Shown here piece after piece: positions 1 through 6,561 of a stretch of 13,524 bases of DNA; position 1 is the stretch's first letter; each line of letters opens with the position of its first letter. This DNA is from Minisyncoccota bacterium. Its GTDB lineage: Bacteria > Patescibacteriota > Minisyncoccia > Minisyncoccales > Minisyncoccaceae. Position numbers and translations under genes: made by a program. The stretch is taken from the NCBI GenBank assembly GCA_028708155.1, contig JAQVZN010000009.1, forward strand, positions 1-13,524, given 5' to 3'. The notes beneath the pieces are model-generated. The model did no database searches. It saw nothing but the letters and a program-made list of their open reading frames with translations, and was not told the origin of the DNA.

Positions 1-1570
1 ATAAATATTTAACCATATAAAAATTTTCTAATTCGTATCCTTGTTTTCTGTAATAATCTCTAACTCCAACTCCAGAGATAACAGAAAGTTTTTTGATTCC
101 GTATTCTTTTTTAGTTATTTTTTCTGCTTCGGCGATTAAAGCTTTTCCAAGTCCTCTGTGTTGAACAGATCCAGCTTGACTGATTTTTTTTGATTCTCCG
201 TAAGTGTGTACTTCTCTTATAAAAGCGGTTTTATCGTGTATTCTCAATCTAAGCATTGAATAGAGATTCTTTCTTTTTTCGTCTTCAAAACTTAAGAAGA
301 TTTCATTCCCTGATTGAGCGAAGTAATTTTCCCTAAACATTTTGATGTTTAGATCTTGTTTTCTATCTCTAATTTCTCGGCAACGAATACATTTACAACT
401 CCAGCCTTCTTTTTTTATTTGAGCATCTATAATCTGTCTTAAGTTTGAAGTTTTTGCTCCTCCTTCAACTATGAGTGGAGCAGGAATATCTCTAATTATT
501 CTCTCGATTCTAGTGTAATAAGGAACTTCTTTTTTAATATCTTTAATTAAATCAATTAATTCTTCTGAAGTGTAAGGTTTATAGGTTCCTTTTTTGTAAT
601 CTTTATATAAATCAGAATTTTTTAAAAGAGCACAAGGATATATTTTAAGATAATCTGGCTTGAATTCCTCCTTTTTAAATAGCTCTTTAAACATGTCTAA
701 ATCCCTCTTAAGATCGCTTTTAGGTAGGTTAAGCATAATTTGATAAGATACCTTAAATCCAGCGTTTTTTAAGAGTTCTGTGGCCTTGATTGTTGTTTTA
801 ACATCATGACCTCTTTTAGTTTTTTTAAGAACATCATCATAGATAGATTGGACTCCAATTTCTATTTTAGTAGCTCCTAGTTTTCTCATTTCTAAGACTT
901 CTTTTGTGGTTATGAAGTCTGGCCTTGTTTCAAAAGAAATACCGATTATTCTATATTTTGCTGATTCATTTATTCTTTGAGCTTCTATTAATTCTTCAAA
1001 AAGTTTTTTAACGGTTTTTTTATAATATGGTTCTTTTTTGTATTCTTTTTGATTGCAGGCATCAAAACATTTTTTAATAAACCATATTTGATATTTACTA
1101 TTATATGCAGACCAAGTCCCTCCAATTACTCTTAAATCTATTTTTTCAGCGTTGTGTCCTGTACTTTCAAGAAGCTCAACCCTTTTTTGAACTTGAATAT
1201 AGGGATCATATTTTAACCTTTTAGCTCTTTCAACGGCTGGTTCTCCTGATAAATAACTTTTAGGAATATCTTTTTCTTTTGGGCAAAAAGTACATTTTCC
1301 AGGACAAGAAAAAGATTTTGTTAAAACAGAAACATTAATCACGCCAGACAAGGATCTTATCGGTCTTATTTTGAGTAAATTTTCTATAACAGGATCTTCT
1401 TTGTAGGTTTTACTTTTAATTAAATTATGATAAACTTTAAGTAAGCTAACATTGCTTGGACAAGGAGTTTTATATTTTTTAGAGATTTTTCTTTTTATGC
1501 ATGATAAATCATTTGAAGTAGGATCCTTCTTTAAAAATAACTCTTTAATAATTTCTTCATTTGTATGCAT
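1..1570 (-). CDS. elp3: Elp3-type radical SAM/GNAT tRNA uridine(34) acetyltransferase (lacks only the stop codon)
   Basis: Reading leftwards from ATG at 1568-1570 gives 523 open codons ending in GYELENFYMVKYL plus one T, which is probably the first base of the stop. Elp3 uses S-adenosylmethionine and acetyl-CoA to place carboxymethyl (cm5) on wobble uridine 34 of tRNAs. Visible in order: a basic helical N-terminal domain (1-60), the radical SAM cluster motif CPGKCTFC (Cys89, Cys93, Cys96), IGGTW (149-153), ISFETRPD (211-218), IEIGVQS (236-242), a cysteine knuckle CKCIRC (392-397), and a C-terminal GNAT domain with REVHTYG (452-458) and acetyl-CoA loop QHRGLGKAL (470-478). All catalytic signatures look intact. 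The start is fixed because the upstream frame has a TAA seven codons earlier and no other ATG/GTG/TTG is near. No Shine-Dalgarno motif precedes it. It diverges from the Trm9-like gene, overlapping it by six bases, which supports a shared tRNA-modification role. Confidence 0.95.
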   Translation of the reverse strand, partial: MHTNEEIIKELFLKKDPTSNDLSCIKRKISKKYKTPCPSNVSLLKVYHNLIKSKTYKEDPVIENLLKIRPIRSLSGVINVSVLTKSFSCPGKCTFCPKEKDIPKSYLSGEPAVERAKRLKYDPYIQVQKRVELLESTGHNAEKIDLRVIGGTWSAYNSKYQIWFIKKCFDACNQKEYKKEPYYKKTVKKLFEELIEAQRINESAKYRIIGISFETRPDFITTKEVLEMRKLGATKIEIGVQSIYDDVLKKTKRGHDVKTTIKATELLKNAGFKVSYQIMLNLPKSDLKRDLDMFKELFKKEEFKPDYLKIYPCALLKNSDLYKDYKKGTYKPYTSEELIDLIKDIKKEVPYYTRIERIIRDIPAPLIVEGGAKTSNLRQIIDAQIKKEGWSCKCIRCREIRDRKQDLNIKMFRENYFAQSGNEIFLSFEDEKRKNLYSMLRLRIHDKTAFIREVHTYGESKKISQAGSVQHRGLGKALIAEAEKITKKEYGIKKLSVISGVGVRDYYRKQGYELENFYMVKYL

Positions 1571-2194
1571 AATAGTGATAAAATTTTAATTAAAACTTGT
1601 AATGATTATAACAAGATTGCGGAAAGATTTTCAAGCGCTCGAAAAAATACTTGGGATGAATTTGATTTCTTATTTAATAACATTAAAGACGGAGAAAGGG
1701 TTTTAGATCTTGGTTGTGGCAACGGTAGATTTTATGAAAAATTAAAAAAGACAAACTATACTGGTATTGATAATTCTGAAAAATTAATTTCAATTGCAAA
1801 AAATAATTATCCTGATGTTGATTTTAAAGTAGCTTCTGCTTTAGAAATTCCTTTCAAAGAAAAGGAATTTGATAAAGTTTATAGTCTAGCGGTTTTACAT
1901 CATCTTCCACAAGATTATCATAGCAGATTTTTAGAAGAAATTAAAAGAGTTTTAAAAGATGATGGGATATTAATTATTACTGTTTGGAATTTAAATGAAA
2001 GAAAAAAGAAAGAGGATGTTAAAAAAATAAATGACAAAGAAATATTAATTCCTTGGCATGGAGTAGAAGATCATTATTTTTATGTTTTTGATTTAGAGGA
2101 ATTAGTAGAATTGTTTAAGGATTTTACCATTGTAGAAAAAGGGGAAATAAAGATAAAAAAGTTTTCTAATTATTATTTAATATTAAAAAAATGA
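1565..2194 (+). CDS. Class I SAM methyltransferase, Trm9/AlkBH8-like (predicted tRNA cm5U34 methyltransferase)
   Basis: This 209-residue cytosolic enzyme has a Rossmann methyltransferase fold: motif I VLDLGCGNGRF (46-56), acidic post-I GIDNS (67-71), and LHHLP (111-115) before IKRVLKDDG. Three traits point to the Trm9 group rather than a generic methyltransferase: the N-terminal YNKIAERFSSARKNTW (15-30), AVLHHL followed by ITVWNLNE (138-145), and HYFYVFDLEEL (170-180) near the C-terminus. Trm9 methyl-esterifies cm5U34, the product of Elp3, to mcm5U34. The divergent elp3 neighbour makes this substrate plausible; that link is inference. ATG 1565 is the only usable start, since no ATG/GTG/TTG follows before the conserved N-terminal motif. 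No convincing promoter or Shine-Dalgarno was found upstream, where the DNA is elp3 coding sequence. Its TGA overlaps the next start as ATGA. It could alternatively modify another RNA or a small molecule. Confidence 0.75.
   Translation: MHNSDKILIKTCNDYNKIAERFSSARKNTWDEFDFLFNNIKDGERVLDLGCGNGRFYEKLKKTNYTGIDNSEKLISIAKNNYPDVDFKVASALEIPFKEKEFDKVYSLAVLHHLPQDYHSRFLEEIKRVLKDDGILIITVWNLNERKKKEDVKKINDKEILIPWHGVEDHYFYVFDLEELVELFKDFTIVEKGEIKIKKFSNYYLILKK
1605..1634 (-). promoter_or_regulatory. Predicted sigma70-type promoter of elp3, inside the methyltransferase gene
   Basis: On the minus strand TTGAAA (1634-1629) is followed after 18 bases by a perfect TATAAT (1610-1605), which also carries an extended -10 (TG at 1613-1612, one base before TATAAT). 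Transcription would start near 1598, giving a leader of about 28 bases before the elp3 ATG. The whole promoter lies within codons 14-24 of the divergent methyltransferase gene. Found by eye; no expression data. Confidence 0.65.
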
Positions 2195-2781
2195 AAAAAA
2201 GTAAATTTGATTTTAGGTATGATATCGCGGTTTCTGGTTCTTCAAATATGAAAGTTTGTACAAAAGGGACTAGGGAAAAAGCTTTTGAATTAGGTAAAGA
2301 GTTAGCAAAGAATAAGTGTATTGTTATTTCTGGAGCGACAGATGGAATTCCTTTTGTTGTTTCCTGTGGGAATAGAGAAGCCGGCGGATTTAATTTAGGG
2401 TTTTCTCCAGCAATATCTAAAAGTGAGCATGTAAAATCATATAAATTACCTTTAGATCCATATGACGTTATTGTTTATACAGGAGAAGATTATGCTGGGA
2501 GAGATGTTGTTATGACTAAAGCTTCAGAAGCAGTAATTATTATTTCTGGAGAAACAGGAACAATGCATGAATTTTTAACTGCATTTGAAACAGGAAAAGT
2601 AATTGGAGTTCTTGAAGGTTCTGGAGGAATTGCTGATGGAGCTAAGAAATTTCTTGAGGGAATAAGAAAAAAACCAAAAGCATCAATCTTTTTTAGCGAC
2701 AATCCTAAAAAATTAGTTAAAGAGATTGTTTTAGAGCTTAAGAAAAAAGAGAAAAAAATGAAAAAAGGTAAAGTATGTTAA
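2191..2781 (+). CDS. LOG/SLOG-family (TIGR00725-like) nucleotide-binding protein
   Basis: A 196-residue Rossmann-like protein of the SLOG superfamily, which includes cytokinin-activating LOG phosphoribohydrolases and TIGR00725 proteins. Visible are an early strand with IAVSGSSNM (12-20), IVISGATDGIP (44-54), GGFNLGFSPA (65-74), GRD (103-105), SGETGTMHE (119-127) and IGVLEGSGGIAD (138-149). SGETGTMHE occupies the place of the LOG PGGxGTxxE motif, with Arg104 and Glu127 as candidate catalytic residues. Members probably bind or cleave a nucleotide base-ribose bond, but the substrate here cannot be read from sequence. The C-terminus (184-194) is a lysine-rich tail. It is coupled by ATGA to the methyltransferase upstream and overlaps mgtC by 7 bases. 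Such proteins are frequent in CPR genomes, but their role is not settled. Family assignment is fairly secure; function is not. Confidence 0.7.
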   Translation: MKKSKFDFRYDIAVSGSSNMKVCTKGTREKAFELGKELAKNKCIVISGATDGIPFVVSCGNREAGGFNLGFSPAISKSEHVKSYKLPLDPYDVIVYTGEDYAGRDVVMTKASEAVIIISGETGTMHEFLTAFETGKVIGVLEGSGGIADGAKKFLEGIRKKPKASIFFSDNPKKLVKEIVLELKKKEKKMKKGKVC

Positions 2782-3206
2782 ATTTAATCACTATTTTAGA
2801 GTTAGTTTTGGCGACTCTTTTAGGATCGCTTATTGGACTTGAAAGAGAAGTTAAAGGGAAGTATGCAGGATTTCAAACATACGCTCTTGTATGTTTAGGA
2901 TCTTGTTTATTTACAATGATTTCTTATGTAGTTTATGAAGTTTTTAAAGACAACTTACAAATGTCATTTGATCCAGGAAGAATAATCCAATCTATTGCTG
3001 TTGGTGTTGGTTTTCTAGGCGCTGGAGCAATATATAAGAGCAAAGAAGGGGTTAAAGGATTAACAACCGCTGCTGGATTATGGGTTGCCTCAGCTATTGG
3101 GATCACGGTTGCTTTACATGAATATTTTATTGCTTTAACAGTTACTTTTTTAGTCATTTTAATTTTTGTGCTTTTAGGTTATTTTGAAAACAATATTAAA
3201 AAATGA
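2775..3206 (+). CDS. MgtC/SapB (YhiD-like) family membrane protein
   Basis: A 143-residue integral membrane protein with about five hydrophobic helices (roughly 4-22, 34-57, 70-88, 96-114, 117-137). Family signatures are clear: GSLIGLEREVKGKYAGFQT (17-35), then VGFLGAGAIY (78-87) and GLTTAAGLWVASAIG (94-108). These match the MgtC/SapB N-terminal domain, whose members are linked to magnesium limitation, membrane potential or F-ATPase inhibition; the exact role here is unknown. It ends right after the membrane domain, so it lacks the ACT-like C-terminal domain of Salmonella MgtC and is the short SapB/YhiD form. The start ATG overlaps the upstream gene by 7 bases. The sequence aaaggt a few bases upstream is the only trace of a Shine-Dalgarno-like motif among the starts in this window. 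No magnesium-responsive leader is possible here because the upstream DNA is coding. Confidence 0.88.
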   Translation: MLNLITILELVLATLLGSLIGLEREVKGKYAGFQTYALVCLGSCLFTMISYVVYEVFKDNLQMSFDPGRIIQSIAVGVGFLGAGAIYKSKEGVKGLTTAAGLWVASAIGITVALHEYFIALTVTFLVILIFVLLGYFENNIKK

Positions 3207-4417
3207 GAATAATTACTGATTTTCATATACATTCTAAATATTCAAGGGCGGTAAGTCCAAAAATGAATTTAGAAGAAATTGGGAAGCAAGGAATGGTTAA
3301 AGGAATTGATCTTATTGGAACGGGAGATTTTACTCATCCTCAATGGTTTTCTGAATTAAAAGAAAAATTAATCTTAGATAATTCTAATTTTTACAAATTA
3401 AAGGACGTAGAAAATTCTTCAAAGTTTACAGTAACAGGAGAGGTTAGTTTAATTTATACAAAATTTAATAAAACAAGAAAAATTCATTTAATTTTAATTT
3501 GTCCTAATTTAGATATTGCAGAAAAAATTAATAAACGATTATCTCTAGAATATAATTTATCATCTGACGGAAGACCTATTTTAAAATTAGACGCAAAAGA
3601 ATTTTTAAAGATAGTATTAGATATTTCAAAAGATATTTTAGTTATTCCCGCTCATATTATGACTCCTTGGTTCGGATTATATGGATCAAAATCAGGGTTT
3701 GATTCTATAGAGGATTGTTTTGAAGAGCTTTCTTCATATATCTATGCTTTTGAAACTGGACTTTCGGCTAATCCAGCAATGCTTCTTTTAATGAAAGAAT
3801 GTAGAGAGAGAACTCTTTTATCTAATTCAGATGCTCATTCTCTTGATAAACTAGGAAGAGAAGCCAATGTTTTTGAAACAGATTTTAACTATGATTCAAT
3901 AATTAAAAAAATAAAAGATAATGATCTTGAAACGATTGAATTTTTTCCTGAAGAAGGAAAATATTTTAACGATGGACATAGAAATTGTGGTATTAGTTTA
4001 AACAGTGAAGAAACTTATAGATATGGTGGAATTTGTCCTGTTTGTGGGAAACCTTTAACAATTGGAGTTTTGAGTAGGGTAAGGCAATTGTCTGATAAAA
4101 AAGAAATAAAAGCTTCTTTTAAAAATTTAGTTCCATTAAAGGAGATTATAGGAGAAGTTTTAGGAGTTTCTAGTAGTTCTAAGAAGGTTAGTGATGAATA
4201 TCAAAAACTTATTGAAGAACTAGGGTCAGAATTCAATATTTTATTATACGAAGATATTAAAAATATAGAGAAAGTTAATAGTAAAATTTCTTTAGCTATT
4301 AAAAAAGTAAGAGAGGGAGACATTTGTATTATTGAAGGATATGATGGAGAGTTTGGAAAAGTAAAAATATTTGGATCAAATATTAAAAAAGAAATATCTC
4401 AAAAAACATTATTATGA
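3203..4417 (+). CDS. endoQ: Endonuclease Q (PHP-domain DNA repair nuclease, TIGR00375 family)
   Basis: A 404-residue protein matching endonuclease Q along its length. EndoQ nicks DNA 5' of deaminated bases (uracil, hypoxanthine, xanthine) and abasic sites. Metal-binding PHP residues are present: DFHIHSKYSRA (His8, His10), GTGDFTHPQW (Asp42, His45), TGE (Glu80), His95, PAHIMTPW (His151) and SNSDAH (Asp210, His212). A zinc-binding element follows: DGHRNCG (His259, Cys262) with GICPVCGKPLTIGVLSRV (276-293; Cys278, Cys281). The C-terminal part keeps LGSEFNILL (340-348) and EGYDGEFGKVKI (378-389). Length is close to known archaeal and Bacillus EndoQ. The family was first characterised in Thermococcales and later in some bacteria. 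Older annotation sometimes calls it a UvrD-like helicase, but there are no helicase motifs. It overlaps mgtC and rarA by ATGA on each side, so it is probably co-translated with RarA. Confidence 0.9.
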   Translation: MRIITDFHIHSKYSRAVSPKMNLEEIGKQGMVKGIDLIGTGDFTHPQWFSELKEKLILDNSNFYKLKDVENSSKFTVTGEVSLIYTKFNKTRKIHLILICPNLDIAEKINKRLSLEYNLSSDGRPILKLDAKEFLKIVLDISKDILVIPAHIMTPWFGLYGSKSGFDSIEDCFEELSSYIYAFETGLSANPAMLLLMKECRERTLLSNSDAHSLDKLGREANVFETDFNYDSIIKKIKDNDLETIEFFPEEGKYFNDGHRNCGISLNSEETYRYGGICPVCGKPLTIGVLSRVRQLSDKKEIKASFKNLVPLKEIIGEVLGVSSSSKKVSDEYQKLIEELGSEFNILLYEDIKNIEKVNSKISLAIKKVREGDICIIEGYDGEFGKVKIFGSNIKKEISQKTLL

Positions 4418-5535
4418 AACCATTAGCAGAAGAATTAAGACCTATAGATATTAATGATTTTGTAGGGCAAGAAAATATTTTAGGAAAAGGGAGTTTGCTT
4501 AGAAAAGCGATTAAAGAAGACAGTGTCCCTTCGATGATTTTTTATGGGCCTCCAGGAACAGGAAAAACTACTTTAGCTAAAATTATTGCTAGAAAAACAA
4601 AGTATCATTTTGAACAATTAAGTGCGGTTTCTTCTGGAGTTAAAGACTTGAAGCTAATTATAGAAAGAGCCGAAATTAATAAAAGATTAAATGAAAAAAC
4701 AATTCTTTTTATAGACGAAATTCATAGATGGAATAAAAAACAGCAAGATGGACTTTTGCCATATATAGAAAATGGAACAATAATTTTAATTGGAGCGACA
4801 ACGGAAAATCCTTCATTTGAAGTTAATCCAGCTCTTTTATCAAGATGTCGAGTTTTTCTTTTTGAAAAATTAAAAGAAAAAGAAATCGAGAAAATTATCA
4901 AAAGAGCTGTATTAAAAAAGAAAATTATTATAGATAAAAAGGCAATCAAATTCTTGAAAGAAATGAGTAATGGAGATGCAAGAGTTTCTTTGAATATTTT
5001 AGATTATGCATCTTCGCTTAATAAAAAAATAGAAGAAAAAGATATTAAAGAAGCTTTTCAAAAACAAAATCTTTATTATGACAAACACGGAAAAGAACAT
5101 CACGATTTAATATCAGCTTTAATAAAATCAATGAGGTCAGGAGAAGAGAACGCTGCTCTTTATTATCTTATGCGTATGCTTGAGTCGGGAGAAGACCCTT
5201 TGTATATAGCGAGAAGATTAATTGTTTTTGCTTCCGAAGATATTGGAATTCAAAATTCTTTAGCTTTGAATCAAGCTATTAGTGTTTTTGATGCTTGTCA
5301 TTTTATTGGTATGCCAGAGTGTAAAATTAATTTAGCTCAAGGGGTTATCTATATGTGTAGAAATAAGAAATCAAGAGCTATTCCTGAGGCTTTAAAAAAA
5401 GTTGAATTTGATGTTTTAAGATACGGAAATCTTAAAATTCCTTTGCATATTAGAAACAATAAGAGTTTTGAAGAGGTTGATGATTATAAAGGTTTCTTAC
5501 CCGAAAAAATAAAAAACAGAAAATATTTATCTTAA
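4414..5535 (+). CDS. rarA: Replication-associated recombination protein A (RarA/MgsA AAA+ ATPase), short C-terminus
   Basis: A 373-residue clamp-loader-like AAA+ ATPase that acts at stalled replication forks. Visible motifs: FVGQENILGKGSLLR (16-30), Walker A GPPGTGKT (45-52), Walker B LFIDEIHR (98-105), sensor 1 GATTENPSF (127-135), arginine finger region LLSRCRVF (141-148; Arg144) and sensor 2 GDARVSLN (187-194). The RarA-specific C-terminal half is clear: YDKHGKEHHDLISALIKSMR (222-241), GEDPLYIARRL (259-269), ASEDIGI (273-279) and IPLHIRN (342-348). After this the usual GYGxGYxYxHD segment seems absent and the protein goes almost directly to YKGFLPEKI (358-366), so it is shorter than the usual 400-450 residues. 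It is the last gene of the first plus-strand operon and its stop overlaps the convergent mltG stop region by 9 bases. Confidence 0.92.
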   Translation: MKPLAEELRPIDINDFVGQENILGKGSLLRKAIKEDSVPSMIFYGPPGTGKTTLAKIIARKTKYHFEQLSAVSSGVKDLKLIIERAEINKRLNEKTILFIDEIHRWNKKQQDGLLPYIENGTIILIGATTENPSFEVNPALLSRCRVFLFEKLKEKEIEKIIKRAVLKKKIIIDKKAIKFLKEMSNGDARVSLNILDYASSLNKKIEEKDIKEAFQKQNLYYDKHGKEHHDLISALIKSMRSGEENAALYYLMRMLESGEDPLYIARRLIVFASEDIGIQNSLALNQAISVFDACHFIGMPECKINLAQGVIYMCRNKKSRAIPEALKKVEFDVLRYGNLKIPLHIRNNKSFEEVDDYKGFLPEKIKNRKYLS

Positions 5536-6468
5536 ATAAATAATTTTATTCATTTTGTGTTCTTCAAAATTATTGCTAAAAATAGTAGTTCCGTCTTTTG
5601 CTGAAAGATAATACCAGTAATTATTATTTAAAGGATTAAGGGCGGCTTCTATGCTTTCTATTCCTGGATTAGAAATTGGAGCAGGTGGTAGTCCAAGATA
5701 TTTATAAGTATTAAAAAGGGAGTCTATTTCGCTATCAAAAATGTTATTATTAACATAAAGAATAGTTGCGTCTACTTGAAGAGGCATATTGTTTGCTAAT
5801 CTTTTAAAAAGAATATGAGCTACTTTTTGTTTGTCTTCATATGAGATAACCTCTCTTTCTAAAATAGAACTTAATATTAAAACTTCGTAAAAATTTTCTT
5901 TGTCTTTTACACTACCCCAAACTTTAGTCTCAAAATTAAGAAGCATTCTTTTTATAATTATTTCTGGGGTGTCAGTCTGATTTATAAAATATGTGTCAGG
6001 GAAGAGAAATCCTTCTAAGTTATTGCTATTTAAAAAACTAAATTCAGAAGAGTAATCTTTTTTAGTAGCCGCTAAAAACCCTTCTTTTGTAAAAAGTTCT
6101 TCTTTCTCTAGATATTCAGCAATATCATTTATTGTCCATCCTTCAATGATGGTTATTTTTTCTTTTATCGTGTTTCCAGTTGTTATTTGGTGAATGATTT
6201 TAAAGTTTCCCATTGCTGAGTTTATTTCATAAGCTCCAGCTTTAATATCTAAAGGATTATTAGTAAAATAAAGAGTAAAGAAAAATAGACTACTATTTGA
6301 AATAAGTCCTTGCTCTTTTAGATTTTTAGAAATGGTTTTAAGAGTTTCTCCTTCTCTTATAATGAAAGTATCTTCAACATAAGGAAAGGGTTTAAAAATA
6401 TTAAATAAACAGATTATTAAAAAGATGGCAGTTAATAAGATAATGATTGTTTTTTTTGTAATATGCAT
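5527..6468 (-). CDS. mltG: Endolytic peptidoglycan transglycosylase MltG (YceG family)
   Basis: A 313-residue membrane-anchored enzyme that cleaves nascent glycan strands and is thought to set glycan chain length. One N-terminal transmembrane helix (about 7-24) places the rest outside the membrane. Residues 33-57 (FIIREGETLKTISKNL and on) form the LysM-like subdomain. The catalytic domain has LEGFLFPDTYF (151-161), SSILEREV (200-207) with Glu204 aligning with E. coli Glu218, MPLQVDATILY (228-238), FNTYKYLGLPPAPISNPG (252-269), SIEAALNP (272-279) and EEH (302-304). All are family hallmarks and the active site looks intact. It is the only minus-strand gene between two plus-strand operons. The start ATG (6466-6468) has no Shine-Dalgarno, and the predicted promoter would start transcription at the ATG itself. 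This gene is the strongest evidence that the organism makes peptidoglycan and is therefore bacterial. Confidence 0.93.
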   Translation of the reverse strand: MHITKKTIIILLTAIFLIICLFNIFKPFPYVEDTFIIREGETLKTISKNLKEQGLISNSSLFFFTLYFTNNPLDIKAGAYEINSAMGNFKIIHQITTGNTIKEKITIIEGWTINDIAEYLEKEELFTKEGFLAATKKDYSSEFSFLNSNNLEGFLFPDTYFINQTDTPEIIIKRMLLNFETKVWGSVKDKENFYEVLILSSILEREVISYEDKQKVAHILFKRLANNMPLQVDATILYVNNNIFDSEIDSLFNTYKYLGLPPAPISNPGIESIEAALNPLNNNYWYYLSAKDGTTIFSNNFEEHKMNKIIYLR

Positions 6469-6474
6469 AGATTA

Positions 6475-6502
6475 ATTGTAATATAAATTTATTATTTTTC
6501 AA
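6475..6502 (-). promoter_or_regulatory. Predicted sigma70-type promoter of mltG (leaderless geometry)
   Basis: On the minus strand TTGAAA (6502-6497) is followed after 16 bases by TACAAT (6480-6475), each matching consensus at five of six positions. Only six bases separate the -10 box from the mltG ATG, so the expected start site coincides with the initiation codon. It lies in the 93-base gap between mltG and the dockerin gene. Assigned by eye. Confidence 0.5.
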
Positions 6503-6504
6503 TA

Positions 6505-6533
6505 TTGTCTTTTTTGGTAAAAAAGGTGATAAT
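6505..6533 (+). promoter_or_regulatory. Predicted sigma70-type promoter of the second plus-strand operon
   Basis: TTGTCT (6505-6510) and GATAAT (6528-6533) are separated by 17 bases. The overlapping TGATAATAT could act as an extended -10. Transcription would start near 6540, leaving a leader of about 21 bases with no Shine-Dalgarno before ATG 6562. It is back-to-back with the mltG promoter. It is the only promoter seen for the whole six-gene operon. Assigned by eye. Confidence 0.5.
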
Positions 6534-6561
6534 ATAACAAATAAACATTAAAAAAACTTAT

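Larger units (their letters stand above)
6469..6561. other. Sole intergenic region (divergent promoter region)
   Basis: These 93 bases between the mltG and dockerin-gene starts are the only real non-coding stretch in the window; every other junction is an overlap or a one-base gap. It holds the two back-to-back predicted promoters, whose -35 boxes (6497-6502 and 6505-6510) are two bases apart. No hairpin, operator-like palindrome or riboswitch is evident. Confidence 0.8.

Noticed and set aside
1500..1564. Promoter for the five-gene plus-strand operon upstream of 1565
   Set aside because: TTGAAG at 1513-1518 has no good -10 at proper spacing, and TTTAAT at 1544 lies too far from it. Nothing was strong enough to annotate.
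5520..5560. Possible terminator hairpin between rarA and mltG
   Set aside because: Only weak A/T-only partial complementarity is visible, which is expected by chance in this composition.
6463..6468. A second shared-start ATGCAT at the mltG start
   Set aside because: The rightward ATG at 6463 opens only a short frame that ends at TAA within eight codons, so there is no divergent gene. ATGCAT is expected several times by chance in DNA of this composition, and another copy sits at 1497-1502 inside elp3.
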